Counted from the stretch's first letter, positions 24,608-39,483 are shown. The stretch: DNA of 64,000 nucleotides from Amborella trichopoda (GCF_000471905.2 NW_006498122.1:2061349-2125348); one strand, 5' to 3'. A program made the numbers and translations. Notes: a model not told the origin generated them from the sequence alone.

Positions 24608-25592
24608 TCTCTCTCTCTCTCACGTACACAACCAACTCACTTGTTTGAGACAATCTATTTTAAACTGCCTGACCTCTCTCTCTCTCTCTCTCTCTCTCGT
24701 ATACACCAGCACGCACACAATTCACAAGTCTCAACTTATTTTAAGCTGCCCAATTTCTCGCTTTCCAAGTTCTCTCTCTCTCTCTCACGTATGTATTTCT
24801 TTTGTTAATGTTTTTGTGCTAGTGTGAGTGTGTAAGATAAGTCGCTTGATACAAATTCCTAAGTCGAAAATAATCACATGTCAGGTGAATGAACTTAAAA
24901 TCCAATTGGATCATCTGAAAAATGATGCCGGAAAATCCCCATCACATGAATTCCAGTCCAAACCCAATGTGCCATCAGCTCGCAGCATTGAGAGCAATGT
25001 TCGTATCGTCTCAACCACTCCAATGCATAAAGAAATCGACCCTAATTCAGTGTATATCGATGAACAGAGAGGAGAGAATGTGCTGTCATATGGCCCTGTT
25101 TTAGTGCTTGATCCTGCAGCTGGGACTGCTAGAGATCAAACTCAATGCCATGATCCTTTGGTCGAGATTAACATGAGTGGATTGCAAGGCCACAATCCAG
25201 TGGCTGAGATCAGTGAGGATGGTGTTCGGGGCCAATATCCGGCAGCTGAGATTAAAGAGGATGGAGTTGGAGGCCGTGATCCATTGGCTGAGATTGGCTT
25301 GAGTGAGGTGCATGGGTCTTATCCAATGGCTGAGATCAACCTGGACGGTGATCATGATTCCGGCTCCACAGCCGAGATCAGGAGTGAGTTGCATGTGTCT
25401 CATCCGTCAGCCGAGATGAGCACCATAGAGATTGCTGCAGCTAATCCAACGGTTGAGATCAAGAGCAATGATGGAGGGATCCCTCTCAGTGATGCACCAC
25501 TTATAGGGGCTCCTTTCCGCATGTTGTCTTTCTTTGCCAAATATGTGACTGGGGCAGATTTGGTAAAGCCAAAAAATTTGGTCCAATATTGA
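16292..25592 (+). CDS. Coiled-coil protein with lysine-rich N-terminus and 14-residue C-terminal repeats, 9 exons
   Basis: Exons: 16292-16537, 17287-17349, 17461-17523, 17877-17906, 18774-18836, 21250-21309, 22939-23109, 24211-24324, 24885-25592. All junctions are GT-AG and phase 0, giving 505 residues. Residues 1-20 are a Lys-rich, NLS-like cluster; about 83-270 is heptad-like coiled coil built of 20-21-residue exons (for example LEEEVRQLEEEKQSWILRE). Residues 359-465 are eight 14-residue repeats centred on P-x-A-E-I, and the C-terminus has the motif DAPLIGAPFRMLSFFAKY followed by VTGADLV. I do not recognise a named family. The short fourth exon looks damaged by a minisatellite (see findings). 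The exon model is my own reading; exons 4 and 6 are least certain. No enzyme domain is seen; a structural or tethering role would be a guess. Confidence 0.75.
17641..17876 (+). repeat. 35-bp minisatellite carrying a splice-acceptor-like motif
   Basis: Six copies of a unit with core GGGTTGTCACTGACTGATTT. The last five are at exact 35-bp spacing; the first two are separated by 26 bp that look like part of an exon (17669-17694). Units mostly end in TTACATAG, and the final one serves as the acceptor for the 30-bp exon at 17877. Confidence 0.9.
19605..19815 (+). mobile_element. Family A MITE (A4), intron 5 of the coiled-coil gene
   Basis: Inverted ends: GACCATTTACCTTTGGTACA at the left, and the complement of a GTACCGAGTATAATGG-type end at the right. 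The interior carries the family phrases AGATGTAAAATC and GGTGATTGTGACC. Same family as the other A copies. Confidence 0.7.
22027..22485 (+). mobile_element. hAT-like foldback element (J5), intron 6 of the coiled-coil gene
   Basis: GC-rich ends form an inverted repeat (left TAGGTTGGCCATGGGCTCGG; right ending GGGTTGATAGGCCCTTTGCC) around an AT/GA-rich centre. Flanking octamers GCAGACGA and TCAGATGA match at 6 of 8, compatible with an old 8-bp duplication. Base composition differs sharply from the surrounding intron. Confidence 0.5.
23830..24045 (+). mobile_element. Family A MITE (A5), intron 7 of the coiled-coil gene
   Basis: The left end GAGACCATTTATCTTTGTTA and the right end (GTGACGTCCTTGTATTAAAA) are inverted copies. 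The interior has the family phrase CCGTTAGATGTCAAATTGGA. About 215 bp, like the other full copies. Confidence 0.75.
24545..24810 (+). repeat. (TC)n / (AC)n microsatellites in intron 8 of the coiled-coil gene
   Basis: Three blocks of CT and CA dinucleotides separated by a repeated phrase containing TTTTAAACTGCC or TTTTAAGCTGCC (about 24657, 24739), so the array grew by unit duplication as well as slippage. The open frames through it are low-complexity artefacts. Confidence 0.85.
25149..25469 (+). repeat. 42-bp coding tandem repeat in the last exon of the coiled-coil gene
   Basis: About eight diverged in-frame units encode the pattern G-x-x-P-x-A-E-I followed by six mostly acidic or polar residues (NPVAEISED, YPAAEIKED, DPLAEIGLS, YPMAEINLD and so on). 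The P/A-E-I core is kept while linkers vary, suggesting selection on the core. Confidence 0.85.
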
Positions 25593-27755
25593 GTTTTCTT
25601 TCCCAAGTGACCCAAATAGTTGAGAAAAGACTATGATGATGATGATTGAGTTTTATTTTCTTCCCCCTCCTTTTTTTTAAATTTTTTTTGTTGTTTTGAA
25701 TAGAGAGATCACTGGTAAAACCAGACCTCACATTTTTGTTGTTTATTTATAATACAAATTTACAAATATCAATTACAGATCTATTTGATCTTTTTTCATG
25801 GGTAGTTGCATTATTTTCTATGGCAATGTCCCCTTGCAGAATCTGTGTTCACTGGGATGGTTACCATTCATGGGTTGAGCTTTGAGAAATGGCTACTATG
25901 CCCCCAATCTAAATTGAATTGTGCCTGCTGCCGCAACAAGGTTTTTACGGAATTTATTATGGAAAAGTATTTGGTGAGTTGGGCGGCGGGCGGCAGGCTC
26001 ATGTGCCTGTTCTGCTTTTTGAGGGATTTAAGACCTGAAACATATCCTTAATCATTGTACATCCATTTTAACTTGATATCCATGAATTCAGAGCTTTAAA
26101 CACAACACAATCTTTCAAGAATTAAAACAAAGATCAGAGAAAAAGTTTGAAATGGACTATATTTAAGACAATAAAGTTTTTTGTATTCATCATTGTGATG
26201 ATCAAGATAAGTGGCATAAGAAATTTTTGGATCCAAAATTCCAAAGATGTTTACATTAGAATTAATGGTGCAATTTTTTTGTATTCATCATTGTGATGAT
26301 CAAGATAAATGGCATAAGAAATTTTTGGATCCAAAATTCCAATGATGTTCACATTAGAATTAAGATACACTCTCATGAGATTTTTGCTACAAGGAAAGCA
26401 TGCTATGATCTATATGACCACAGAAAACAGGTGGTCACAAGTGTATATCACCGTTGAATCAATGGATGGGTGGTGATACAGGGGGAGCGGGACCTACCAT
26501 GTCACATTCTTATGATTCCACCTTCTCTCCATCTCCAAAGATCGGACAGTTATTTATCCCTATAGCTTTCCTATGATAAAATGGATCATATATTCCTTTA
26601 CGAAGTTTGACTATCTTGTATAGTGTGCTTAAATGCATCTGGGGGTGCATATGTTGACCGAGTCTACCCCTCCAAAAATTCATTTTGGAGATAAGACTTT
26701 TGATCCTAATTTTTGCAGATTATCATCGTGACCACCACGATCACAAATATGAAAAAATAAATAAATTTTTAAGCCTTAATTTTTTTTTCTTTTGTGGTTT
26801 TTCATTCATTTTAATTCAAAACCTATCAGATCTATAGTATTTTTTGAGCTTCAAATTCATGGAACATCATCATCCGAGCTTTATTCTAACTATTTAGGAT
26901 CGGTTACGCGAATCTTTTTCCGTCATTTTGCTTTAGTGAGAGCTATACCATTAGTCAAACCATAATTCATCATCTCTTTGTTCTCTAGTTCCATCTATGT
27001 CCTTTTGAGCATTTTTCTTGTTTTTTTAGAGTCTTCTACTTGAACGAAAGCACGTCTCCTAACCGTGTTATTTTAGTTCGACATTGCACATGACTAGACC
27101 ACTTAAGTCCATTTTCTTTCATCTTATCGCCTTTGAAGCTATCTCTAAATGCATAAATATGAAACACTAATAAATTTTACAAGGATTTGAGATGTGTTTC
27201 AGGTCATACATCTCTAAAAAAAATAGGGCACAGACATGAATCGGTCCACTCACCATGTACTTTTCTTCTAACGCACCAGGGGCAACATGAGCTAATCCAT
27301 GATAAGAAGATAAAAAGGAAGATATGAAAAGGGAATGAGATATAGCCTAGAGGACCACTTGCACCCTCTTATTCATCTTTGCACTAAGGATGCTGTCCCA
27401 AAGTGGCCTCCAGTTTTTTTGCATTTGCAATTGATGTACCTAACATATGCATGATGCCCTCCAGATTGGCTCCCAATTCCTCACATCTCTTACCCAAAAT
27501 CTATGAACCCTGTTTTAGCACATGTGATGTTCAAAATGCCTACTGAAATTGGCCATTGGGGCCCAGTTTAGGGTTTTCCCTAACTTGATGGCCTAGATTG
27601 AAGGAATGTTGGGCCTTTCAGAAGATCTTGGCCGTCGAATACAGCCGCACCCACCCTTTGAAATGATCTCGGCCATCGAAAGCCACAAAATAGGGACTGA
27701 GATGAACATAACTATTAGGCAATAGGGTGGAGTTGGACCCCCTTTACTTCTCCAC
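25593..27755. other. Gap between coiled-coil gene and peroxidase; a tandem duplication and element remnants
   Basis: Holds the 3' flank of the coiled-coil gene, a 98-bp tandem duplication (26183-26378, listed separately), a family-I-like remnant (about 26630-26900), and a short direct repeat (GATCTTGGCCGTCGAA at about 27625 and GATCTCGGCCATCGAA at about 27665). No supported gene. Confidence 0.6.
26183..26378 (+). repeat. 98-bp tandem duplication
   Basis: The phrase GTATTCATCATTGTGATGAT recurs at 26183 and 26281, and the two copies are nearly identical through TTACATTAGAATTAA, with only a few substitutions. A recent duplication. Confidence 0.9.
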
Positions 27756-27762
27756 CTACTCA

Positions 27763-27769
27763 TATATAA
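27763..27769 (+). promoter_or_regulatory. TATA box of the peroxidase gene
   Basis: TATATAA 77 bp upstream of the ATG at 27846. Transcription would start near 27795, giving a leader of about 50 bases. Spacing and sequence fit a normal plant TATA promoter. Confidence 0.6.
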
Positions 27770-27845
27770 CATAGGTGTATGCTCCTAGCCGTTGTGAGAG
27801 GTCCTATCTTTTTAGTAAAGTTTAAAACCACGAGGGGTTTTGAGT

Positions 27846-31523
<3,678 letters not shown>

Positions 31524-32155
31524 TTTTTTTTTGATAATTAATCTCTGCTTTTTTTAACTTTTTTTTATCTTTGAATTTTTTTTTTTCTTTTTTTTTTTTG
31601 AAGAGGGAGGGGGGAAAGGCCAGACAAAATGTGGCCCCAACTTGTTAGTGACAAGATGTGTGCTATTTTGTTGGGGGGAGAGGTGAAAGTGCTTCAACCT
31701 TTTGTGTGTGCGCGCGTGCGAGAGAGATTCCTAGCAAAAGAGAATTTGTTTGGCCCATAATTGGAGTTCCCTTGAAGAATCCATAGCTACTTATTTTTAA
31801 AAGAGCTTGGGGATTTTGAGTTTTTTTTAACATTTAGATTTTGCCTTCTAAAACTTGGACGGTCCCCTGTTCTATCTTGTGTTGTAACTTCTTTGAAGTA
31901 CAAAGAATGTGCAATTTTAACCCTTTTTTTAGGTTGGTGAGGTTTAAGAGGTCACATTCTTACAATTTGGGTCCCAAAAATATTCCTAGCACAACTTCTA
32001 CAAATGTACAATATGCTCTCGCAACAGGCCCCCCCTGGCTGGCCCCTTCTCTCTCTAAAAACTTACATATAAACGTCTCGCTTTCAAGAGAAAAAGCGAA
32101 AAGTACACTGACCCTATCCTTATTGTTTTATTGTCTAATTTAGAAACCGCACCCT
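31524..32155. other. 3' flank of the peroxidase gene
   Basis: T-rich 3' untranslated region, then AT-rich sequence. An isolated family-B-type end (AGAAACCGCACCC, 32142-32154) sits directly against B6. No gene. Confidence 0.5.
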
Positions 32156-32164
32156 TTATAATAT

Positions 32165-32546
32165 GGGTGCAGTTGCCATACGGATGCATCCGTAGATCTA
32201 GAGGTAAGGTGCACCTTTAAATTTTATGATGGTATATAATTTTGATGTAAATTGTTATTGAGATTATCTCAAATCTATTTTTATATCTAATTATAAAATT
32301 TTAAATTAAAAAATGGTTAAAATCAAGTAGATCTATAAATATATGAAAATCTTCAAAATGGACGGTGTAGATAATATATTGTAAAATACATTATTTATGA
32401 GACTTAAAATATTTTTATTTTTCATGGTCATACATCTCGATAATCAATCAAATGGTTTTTAACATTAAAACTATATTTTCCGATGGATTTTTGAAGTGTA
32501 TCCGTAGTTCGACATTATAAGGTTGCATCTTTATATAAACTTTTCC
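32165..32546 (-). mobile_element. Family B MITE (B6), 382 bp
   Basis: Perfect 9-bp duplication TTATAATAT at 32156-32164 and 32547-32555. Reverse orientation: starts GGGTGCAGTTGCCATACGG and ends TATATAAACTTTTCC. Confidence 0.93.
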
Positions 32547-32570
32547 TTATAATATTTACCTTTTCTCTAT

Positions 32571-32974
32571 GGAAAAAGTTTATATAAGGTTGCCAACATA
32601 AAATATAGAATTACATATGCATCTAAAAAATCCATCGAAAAATATTGTTTTAATGTTGAAAAACGCTCTAATTGATCATCTCAACAGCGAGATGTATGAA
32701 TATTAAAAAAAAAAAAAGATTTTGAGTCCCAAGAATAGTGCATCTTACAACACATTATCTAGACCGTTCATTTCAAGATTTTCATATGTTTATAGATTGC
32801 TTAATTTTAACCATTTGTGGAGTTTAAAATTTTATAATTAGATATGAAAATAGATTTTGAGAAAATCTTAAAAAAAAAAAGTTTGTACCAAACTTGCTTA
32901 TTATGATAAATTTTGGATTGGAGGTAAGCTTTAATTGGATTGTTTAAGATTGCAACTTTATAGAAATCACACCC
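32571..32974 (+). mobile_element. Family B MITE (B7), inverted next to B6
   Basis: Starts GGAAAAAGTTTATATAAGGT and ends TATAGAAATCACACCC. No clean duplication. With B6 it forms an inverted pair separated by 24 bp. Confidence 0.8.
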
Positions 32975-33041
32975 TTAATTTTTTTTCTAATAGCTCCTTC
33001 ATATAAATAGAGAATTTGGATGTCTTTTTTGACCTACTTGT

Positions 33042-33062
33042 AAAGAGAGAGAGAGAGAGAGG
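33042..33062 (+). repeat. (GA)n microsatellite
   Basis: About ten GA units followed by a degenerate GA-rich tract to 33135. Confidence 0.9.
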
Positions 33063-33135
33063 GTTCAAGGGAATTTGGGAGAAAGAGAGAGAGGGAAGGA
33101 GGGGTTTTGCATGTGAGGAAGAGGAAGAGAAAGAG

Positions 33136-34267
33136 AAGATGACTAAGTCAATAATGAAAAGAAACAAATGAGGAAAATGTCATTTTGTTTTAATTTGGAT
33201 GGAGCCCATAGACTTTCTATTGACTTGTTTATTTAATACTTTAATTAGAAAGAGAATATATCTCTTTTCCTAAGAACGATGTGACTTTCAAATGGTTCAC
33301 TGAGTAACCTCTCTCTTCTTTGGATGTAAACATCTCTCTAGGAAAAAGTGTAAGTTGCATTGGGTTGGTTGATGAAGATATATGTCCCGTCTTTTTCATG
33401 GGATCAATGAAAGTTACATAACTCTTAACAGCAACTGGTAACCAATGGCAACAATTCTTTTACCTTGGAGAATGTTCCACATATTCATTTATTCCACTTG
33501 GAAGTCTTATTAAATTGGGACAAATCTTTTTGCATATTCCTTCTTGGAGCTATCTCCATCATTAAATGCCCACATGCCTATATACTTAATTTTTATTTTA
33601 ATAGGGAATTTGTTGGGTGGCATGCCCATCGTATTTAACTATTAAAAACAATAAAAGCCACAATTAGGGGTGACAATGGGCCCATGCTAGTTTACTTGAC
33701 ATGGATCCGGTTGGATCTGGGTCCGCTTGTCTTAACCGAACTTGAATGAGTCGGAGTATATTCTTGACTTAATCAGGCTTAATTGGTTAGTGTTTGATTA
33801 TTTACAACGCTACGTCTTAAGCTCAATTCCTAAGTAAGGGTCCTCCCCTATTGACTCACCCCAAAATATGCGAGAGAGAAAAAGAGGTTTTGCAGGTTAA
33901 GAGGTTCAAATCCACTTGTTTTGAACCCGAGTGAGTCTTGTTCACTTAACCGGGTTAAACCAACCTGAACCAGTTTGTGTGTTTATGGAGAGAGAGAGAG
34001 AAGAGAGAGAGAGAAACCCTATTTTACCTAACCCGACCAAGTCTATGTATACCAATGGCCCAGGGGTCTACCATGGGCCCAGCTAGGTCAGGCTCAACCA
34101 GACCCATTAAATTAAATGGAGAATACCAAGAGATCAAATTTGTATTCATTGGCTGGTGACTATTTACGCATCTTTTTGGAAGGTCAAAAAAGCAACGCCA
34201 TAGTTTTCAATGTTAAATGATTGAGAAATAAAAAGGGCACTATGGACCAGTTTACCTGTACTCAAAT
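33136..34267. other. Gene-free stretch with a hAT-like remnant
   Basis: At about 33666 the sequence TTAGGGGTGACAATGGGCCC matches a typical hAT MITE end. GC-rich sequence with Pro/Gly-coding look continues to about 34120, interrupted by GAGA tracts. The right end was not found. Confidence 0.4.
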
Positions 34268-34276
34268 ATTTAAAAA

Positions 34277-34660
34277 GGAAAAAGTTTTTATAAGCGTGAG
34301 GCCCCAAACAATGAAATTAAGACACACATAAAAAATTCACTAGAAGAAGTTATTTCAATGTCCAAAAATTATCAAATCGGTCATCTTGACCTCAAGATGT
34401 ATGGGCATAAGAAAAATTAGATTTCAGGACTTGAAAATGGTCTATCTTGTAATGCATTTTCTAGACCGTCAATTTTCAAGTGTTTATAAATCTGCTCGAT
34501 CTACACTAATTTTAAAGCTTTAAATTTTATAATTAGAGATAAAAATAACTTTTAAAGATGTCATTAAGATTTCCAGTACTGAAACAACATCTTTCGACTC
34601 TAATTGAAAATGTATCTCACTTTGATTGTTTAAGGCCTCGGCCTAATACAAACAACACCC
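34277..34660 (+). mobile_element. Family B MITE (B4), 384 bp
   Basis: Flanked by ATTTAAAAA (34268-34276) and ATTTAAAAT (34661-34669), 8 of 9. Starts GGAAAAAGTTTTTATAAGCG; subterminal GGCCTCGGCC near the right end. Confidence 0.88.
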
Positions 34661-34669
34661 ATTTAAAAT

Positions 34670-35500
34670 AGTCCAGGCTACTTGGTATCACGTGAGTTTA
34701 AGGGAACCAACAATTGCTCGATTCTCTTGAAATTTTAATTTTTCTAATATATTTATACACCGATTAGACTTGAGAATCACCAAAGTTGGATCTAGTGGAA
34801 TCCGAATCGACCCTCTTTGGATTTCAAGTCCGATTCCGTCTCTAAGCTAAAAAAATTAACCCGGATCACCCTTTATCAAAATAGATTTGCGTAATCCTTT
34901 GAAATTATTTTCCCATTTTTACTCATAAATATATGTTTTATTTTTTAATTTTACTTTCTCAGTTTTCCTCATATGTCGAGAGAAATAGTGAAGAAAATGT
35001 CAAGTGCAAGACTGAAAGCAACTTACATGTGATTCCATGGTCCCTACAATTTAGAAAATCCTCAACCTTTCTAGAATATGACTATAATACCTCTCTCAAA
35101 AATGCAATATCTCTAGTCAGCCCCTTACACACAAACGACCAAATTACCCTCAATCTGTTTGGTCAGGCCAAAAGTTCAGCAAACATTACCAAGACAAAAG
35201 TTAATTATAAGCAAAAAAAATTTGGAAAATTATCATTAAAATGGTTGGACCATCTTAATGAGTTAGTTAATTGGTCAAATCAACAATGGGTAACCTCAAT
35301 AAATGAGTTGATTGGTCAAATCAACAATTTAATCACATAACAATTTATTTTTTTAAAGGTGTCTCATTTAGATACCTCCATAAAATTAAAATTAGTCAAA
35401 TTATCCTCATTCTGAAGTATTGAGAGCATTTTAATAGCTGGATCGAACTTAAGTCACTCAAATGGAGAGGGCTGCAGCCTTATTTTGATAAGTAAAAGCC
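34670..35500. other. Gene-free stretch; duplicated 27-bp phrase
   Basis: A phrase ATTGGTCAAATCAACAAT recurs near 35270 and 35314. An AT-rich 135-residue frame (34933-35340) has no domain and includes that repeat, so I do not call it a gene. Confidence 0.45.
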
Positions 35501-35509
35501 CCACGCCAT

Positions 35510-35820
35510 AACTCATCGAAAATTCCAATTCAAGCATTAGAAAACCTTTTCATGTTCTCCATATGGGCAATTTAGTTGTGAATAAAAAAAAAAAGATTTT
35601 AAGTTCTAAAAATAATATATATTGTAACAAATTTTTTAGATCATCCATTTCATCGTAAAAATAAATATTCAGATTAGTGCCATTTTTTTAGTTTCAAATT
35701 TTATTGTTGGAGTTAAAAAATGATTTTAGAGCCATCATATAGATTTCTGTTGTCGGAAGTGCTTTCCATATAAGGATTTGAGGTGGGGCTTTATTTTGTT
35801 TTCATAAAATTTAGGACTTA
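35510..35820 (+). mobile_element. Family B subfamily copy (B11)
   Basis: Diverged family B with TGTTCTCCATATGGGC, the AAGATTTTAAGTTCT core and the right-hand phrase GGGGCTTTATTTTGTTTTCA. Shared with B12 and B15. Ends approximate. Confidence 0.6.
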
Positions 35821-36109
35821 TCATCTCGAAAAAAAGAATAAGAGATATGCCGGTAATTAGAAGGAAGAAAGATTCCTCGTGTATCATCATCTGAAGCAGA
35901 ACTATGAATGGGAGCTACCTGAAATTTCATCCCTTAAATAATGCATATATTACTTTTTTGGGTTCCAAATTATTAATATATTTCATTAGCTAAAAACAAT
36001 ATTTCAGGTTTGAAACATGAAGGAAGTGGAAGCATTTTGGTAAATTTGGGACCTATTAGGTTACCCATGCCAAAAACAACTTATGCACCCCAATTTTATT
36101 TTGGATTCC

Positions 36110-36475
36110 ATGGATACGACTTTCTAATAAACCACAACTCATCAATAATTGTAATTCAATAGATGGAAAACCTTTACATCAATCATCTTGACTTGGACAG
36201 CATTGTGGTTGTGAAAAAAATTAAGATTTTTAAGTTCTAAAAAAAAAGTATATTGTAATAAATTATCTAAACCATCCATTTCACCCAAAAACTAAGAATT
36301 CATAAACATGCAAAATCTACATACATTTTTACCTTCAAAATTTATTGTTTGGGTTGAAAATTGATTTGAGAGCCATCATGGAGGTTTCCGTTAATAAGTG
36401 TTTTTTCAAGTGAGGATTTGAGATGAGGCTTTATTTTGTTTTCATAAAACCTAAGCTTTATAGAAACTTCATCTA
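36110..36475 (+). mobile_element. Family B subfamily copy (B12)
   Basis: Shares GAGAGCCATCATGGAGGTTT and GAGGCTTTATTTTGTTTTCA with B11 and B15. Lies about 420 bp downstream of the receptor stop codon. Confidence 0.65.
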
Positions 36476-36715
36476 ATATAAAAAACAAAAGATTTCAACG
36501 TGCAAGTGAAAACCCAGATTGGAAGAGGCCAACTACCAATGAAATAATGGCAACTCGAAGTTGCATCAGTTCACATAAATCATAATCCCAAACAACAATA
36601 AGAATGATTTTCATACGAAGAAAAAGAGAGGAAAGCTGACCATCACTCACACAACTACGTTACATTAAAGAGCTTATATCGGCTTAAACAACTCTTCACT
36701 CACTGAATACTATCT

Positions 36716-36900
36716 CCCTCTCCCTCTCTCTTCTCTCTCTCTCTCTCTCTCTCATTCACATTTGAATATCCCCTCTCTCTCTCTCTCTAAGCAATTCACA
36801 TTTGAACACCATCTCTCTGTCTCTCATGGAATTCAAACCTCACCATCTCAACCAAGTGAAATGTGAATACCATCGCTCTCACTCTCACTCTCACTCTCAC
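36716..36900 (+). repeat. (CT)n tract at the 3' end of the pseudokinase gene
   Basis: CT repeats with two copies of a phrase containing ATTCACATTTGAA, running up to the stop codon region. Probably part of the 3' untranslated region. Confidence 0.8.
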
Positions 36901-38137
36901 GGTGTCTGCACATTTGAGTCCTTTGATCGGTTATCCTCTGAACTCGGCCTATTCTCTGAATCTGACTGCTTTACATCCTCCACCATCTTCACCACCTCTG
37001 ACATCTTCGGCCTCAAATCCGGCACCCTTGCAACACAAGCCATAGCCACCTGCAACATCTGAACCATTTCCTCCTCTATATTCTGATACCTCATGAGCTC
37101 AACATCAAAAACCTCAGCTGTCCACTCTTCTCTCACTACACTTTGAACCCATCTTGGCAAATCAGCAATATCCTCACTTCCTTGTGCTTGGGCTTGGTGA
37201 GCTTGGGCTGGTGATTTACCAGTCAAAAGCTCGAGTAAGAGGACACCGAAGCTATAGACGTCAGACTTTTGGGTGGCCCTCCGGGTTTCTAGGGTTTCAG
37301 GAGCCCTATAGCCTGGAGCCCGGGGGTGAGGTCCAGGGGCAGGGGGGCTCATGAGTGGGGCTAGACCAAAGTCGGAGACTAAGGGTTCAAGTTCAGGGGT
37401 GAGGAGGATGTTGGAGGATTTGATGTTGCCGTGAGTGAATTTTCCGCCACCAATGTCCGAGTGGAGATGGGCAATGCCTCGGGCGGCACCGAGGGCGATA
37501 CGTACACGGGTATCCCAGTCGAGTGGGGTGCGTTCCGCGCCGCGATTTCCTGGTTTAAGGGGGTTTTCAGGGGGCAGAGAAAGAAATCATTAAAAAATAG
37601 ATGTGTTGTGGAAGAGGGAAGACTCTTGATTGCAGGCTTTGCGCCACTAAATTGTGTAGTTGCTAAGCATATGTGTCAGTGTTTGAAAAATCGAACCGGC
37701 CTTGGAAACAAGCCAATGGCTGGTTCCGAGTAACCAGTAGACCGGCTGGTTTCGATTGGCCTAACTGGTCTCGTCCTGGCTGGTCAAAAAAAGTGTTAAA
37801 AAAATATGAAAAGTATATTTAAAACATTATTAAACAAAGTACATCCAAATGAACTTGATGGTTGAACATGAGTGGAAAAAATGGATTTTAAAATATAGAT
37901 TAACTCTCGGGGGAATTTTTGAAATTTTTCAGAAAGGGAAAAATGCAAAAATAAGTATTCATGCAAGAATATTTAAAAAATCATTACAAACAAATCCCTT
38001 ATTTTTGGGGATTTTATACAATTTTTTTAAAATACCCAACCTGATCACTCAGGCCGGCCAAAACCGAAACCGGCCCGTGGACAATTCCGATCTTACCAGC
38101 CGATTTTGATTTGAACCTGGGCGATATTACATTAACT

Positions 38138-38170
<33 letters not shown>

Positions 38171-39483
38171 CAGTGCTGAGCAAAAAGTAACATACCATGA
38201 AGGAGAGTCGAAAGGTTGCCAGTGGGCACGTAATCATACACAAGCAGCTTCTCATCCTTGGAGTAATAATACGCCCTTAAAGGAATAACATTGCGATGTT
38301 TCCCCACCCTCCCAATCATCTCCATTTGCCCTTCAAACTCTCTCTTCCCAACAACCACCTCCTTCAATCTCTTCACAACAACTGTAGTCCCATCTTCTAA
38401 AACTGCTTTGTACGCAGTTCCAAAACTCCCTTTCCCTAAAACTTCAGCCGAAGCTCTCAACAAATCTTCGAGATCAAAAGTATAAGAACACCCCTCGAAA
38501 AACACCAGTTTGTTCTTCTCTCCCTCTTGTGCAGAGACCCCAAACTCGTCCTTTGGCCTCTCTCCCTTCTTTCCAACCTTCACCTCTCCATTTGAGTCTT
38601 CTCCTTTGTTTTCTTTTACACAAAACACTAGAAAAACGGCCGCTATCAAGAAAAGCAGTGCCGCACCTCCAACACCTATTGCGACTATGGCCCCGGTGCT
38701 TATCTTCTTCTTAGATGGGGGTTCGTGAGGAGGCGAGAGGGGGATTGGAATGAAAGGAGAGGGGGAAGGAGTAGGAAGAACTGGAGTGCATTGGAGTAAG
38801 AGAGGCGGACCGCACAGAAATGGGTTACCTAAAAAGGAAGAATTCGAAAAATTTTGGAGGGAAATTGGGATAGAGCCATTGAGTTGGTTGTAACTAAGAT
38901 TCAAATGCTTGAGCTTAGGGAGATCGACATCAGGGATGGATCCCATGAGAGAGTTGTTTTCAAGGAACAATCCAGTGAGTTGGGTGAGGTTTCCAATTGT
39001 TTGAGGGATTTTTCCAACAAAATCATTGTTTGAAAGATCAATTTGGGTGAGATTTGTAGAGAGATCAGATGGAATCTCACCTGAAAAGTTGTTTCGTTGG
39101 ATATAAAGGTAGCGCAGAGAGGGTAGAGCCAATATTTCAGGTGGGAAATTTCCACGGAGGAGATTGGATCTTAGGCTTAGGGTTTGGAGAGAGGTGAGGT
39201 TGGAGATTGTGTTGGGCGGAATTGGGCCTGAAAGCCCAACCCCGGGGAGTCGTAGAGCTATAACGTGGGTTTTCTCGGGGTTGCATGTTATGCCTGTCCA
39301 TGAAGGGCAAATGGGGATCAATGGACTCCAATTAAGTTTCCGGCCATGGGGCACTTCTTTTGCAAAGGCAAGGAGTGCTTGTTCATCAGAATTTAGATCA
39401 GCAGCTGCTTTAAAAGTAGACTGGAAAATGAGAATGAAGAAAATGTAAAAAGAACAGCGGATTTTGGTTGTTGGGTTTCTCAT
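36897..39483 (-). CDS. LRR receptor-like pseudokinase, At5g58300-like, 2 exons
   Basis: Exons 39483-38196 and 37549-36897 join within Gly430 (GT-AG intron of 646 bp), giving 646 residues, close to the family's usual 650. Order: signal peptide (1 to about 28), LRRNT domain with CPSWTGITC (about 29-67), five to six LRRs (to about 215), a proline-rich linker, a membrane segment (about 264-288), and a kinase-like domain (about 345-625). The glycine loop [12 protein letters not shown] (349-360) and Lys371 are present. The HRD motif is HGN (469-471), so the catalytic Asp is missing, while DFG (489-491) is kept; the protein is very likely catalytically inactive, as in its Arabidopsis relatives. The tail [15 protein letters not shown] is characteristic of this subgroup. 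Start chosen at ATG 39483; the frame extends upstream only to a non-ATG codon. Ligand unknown. Confidence 0.93.
37680..38115 (-). mobile_element. CCGG-rich element F1 in the pseudokinase intron
   Basis: GC-rich ends with ACCGGC/GCCGGT motifs surround an AT-rich core. The core phrase AAACAAAGTACATCCAAATG occurs inverted in F2 (59385-59735), along with GTGTTTGA-type ends. It lies between the two coding exons and makes up most of that intron. Confidence 0.6.
38136..38170 (+). repeat. (GA)n microsatellite in the pseudokinase intron
   Basis: About 17 uninterrupted GA units some 25-60 bp inside the intron from the donor (39483-38196 exon side). Confidence 0.95.

Noticed and set aside
24377..24827. 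Open frames in intron 8 of the coiled-coil gene
   Set aside because: Generated by TC and AC dinucleotide repeats, and lying between two exons with good splice sites.
25806..26051. ORF just downstream of the coiled-coil gene
   Set aside because: Does not start with ATG, has no domain, and lies in the likely 3' flank.
34933..35340. 135-codon plus-strand ORF
   Set aside because: AT-rich, no domain, includes a duplicated 27-bp phrase, no promoter or splice context.
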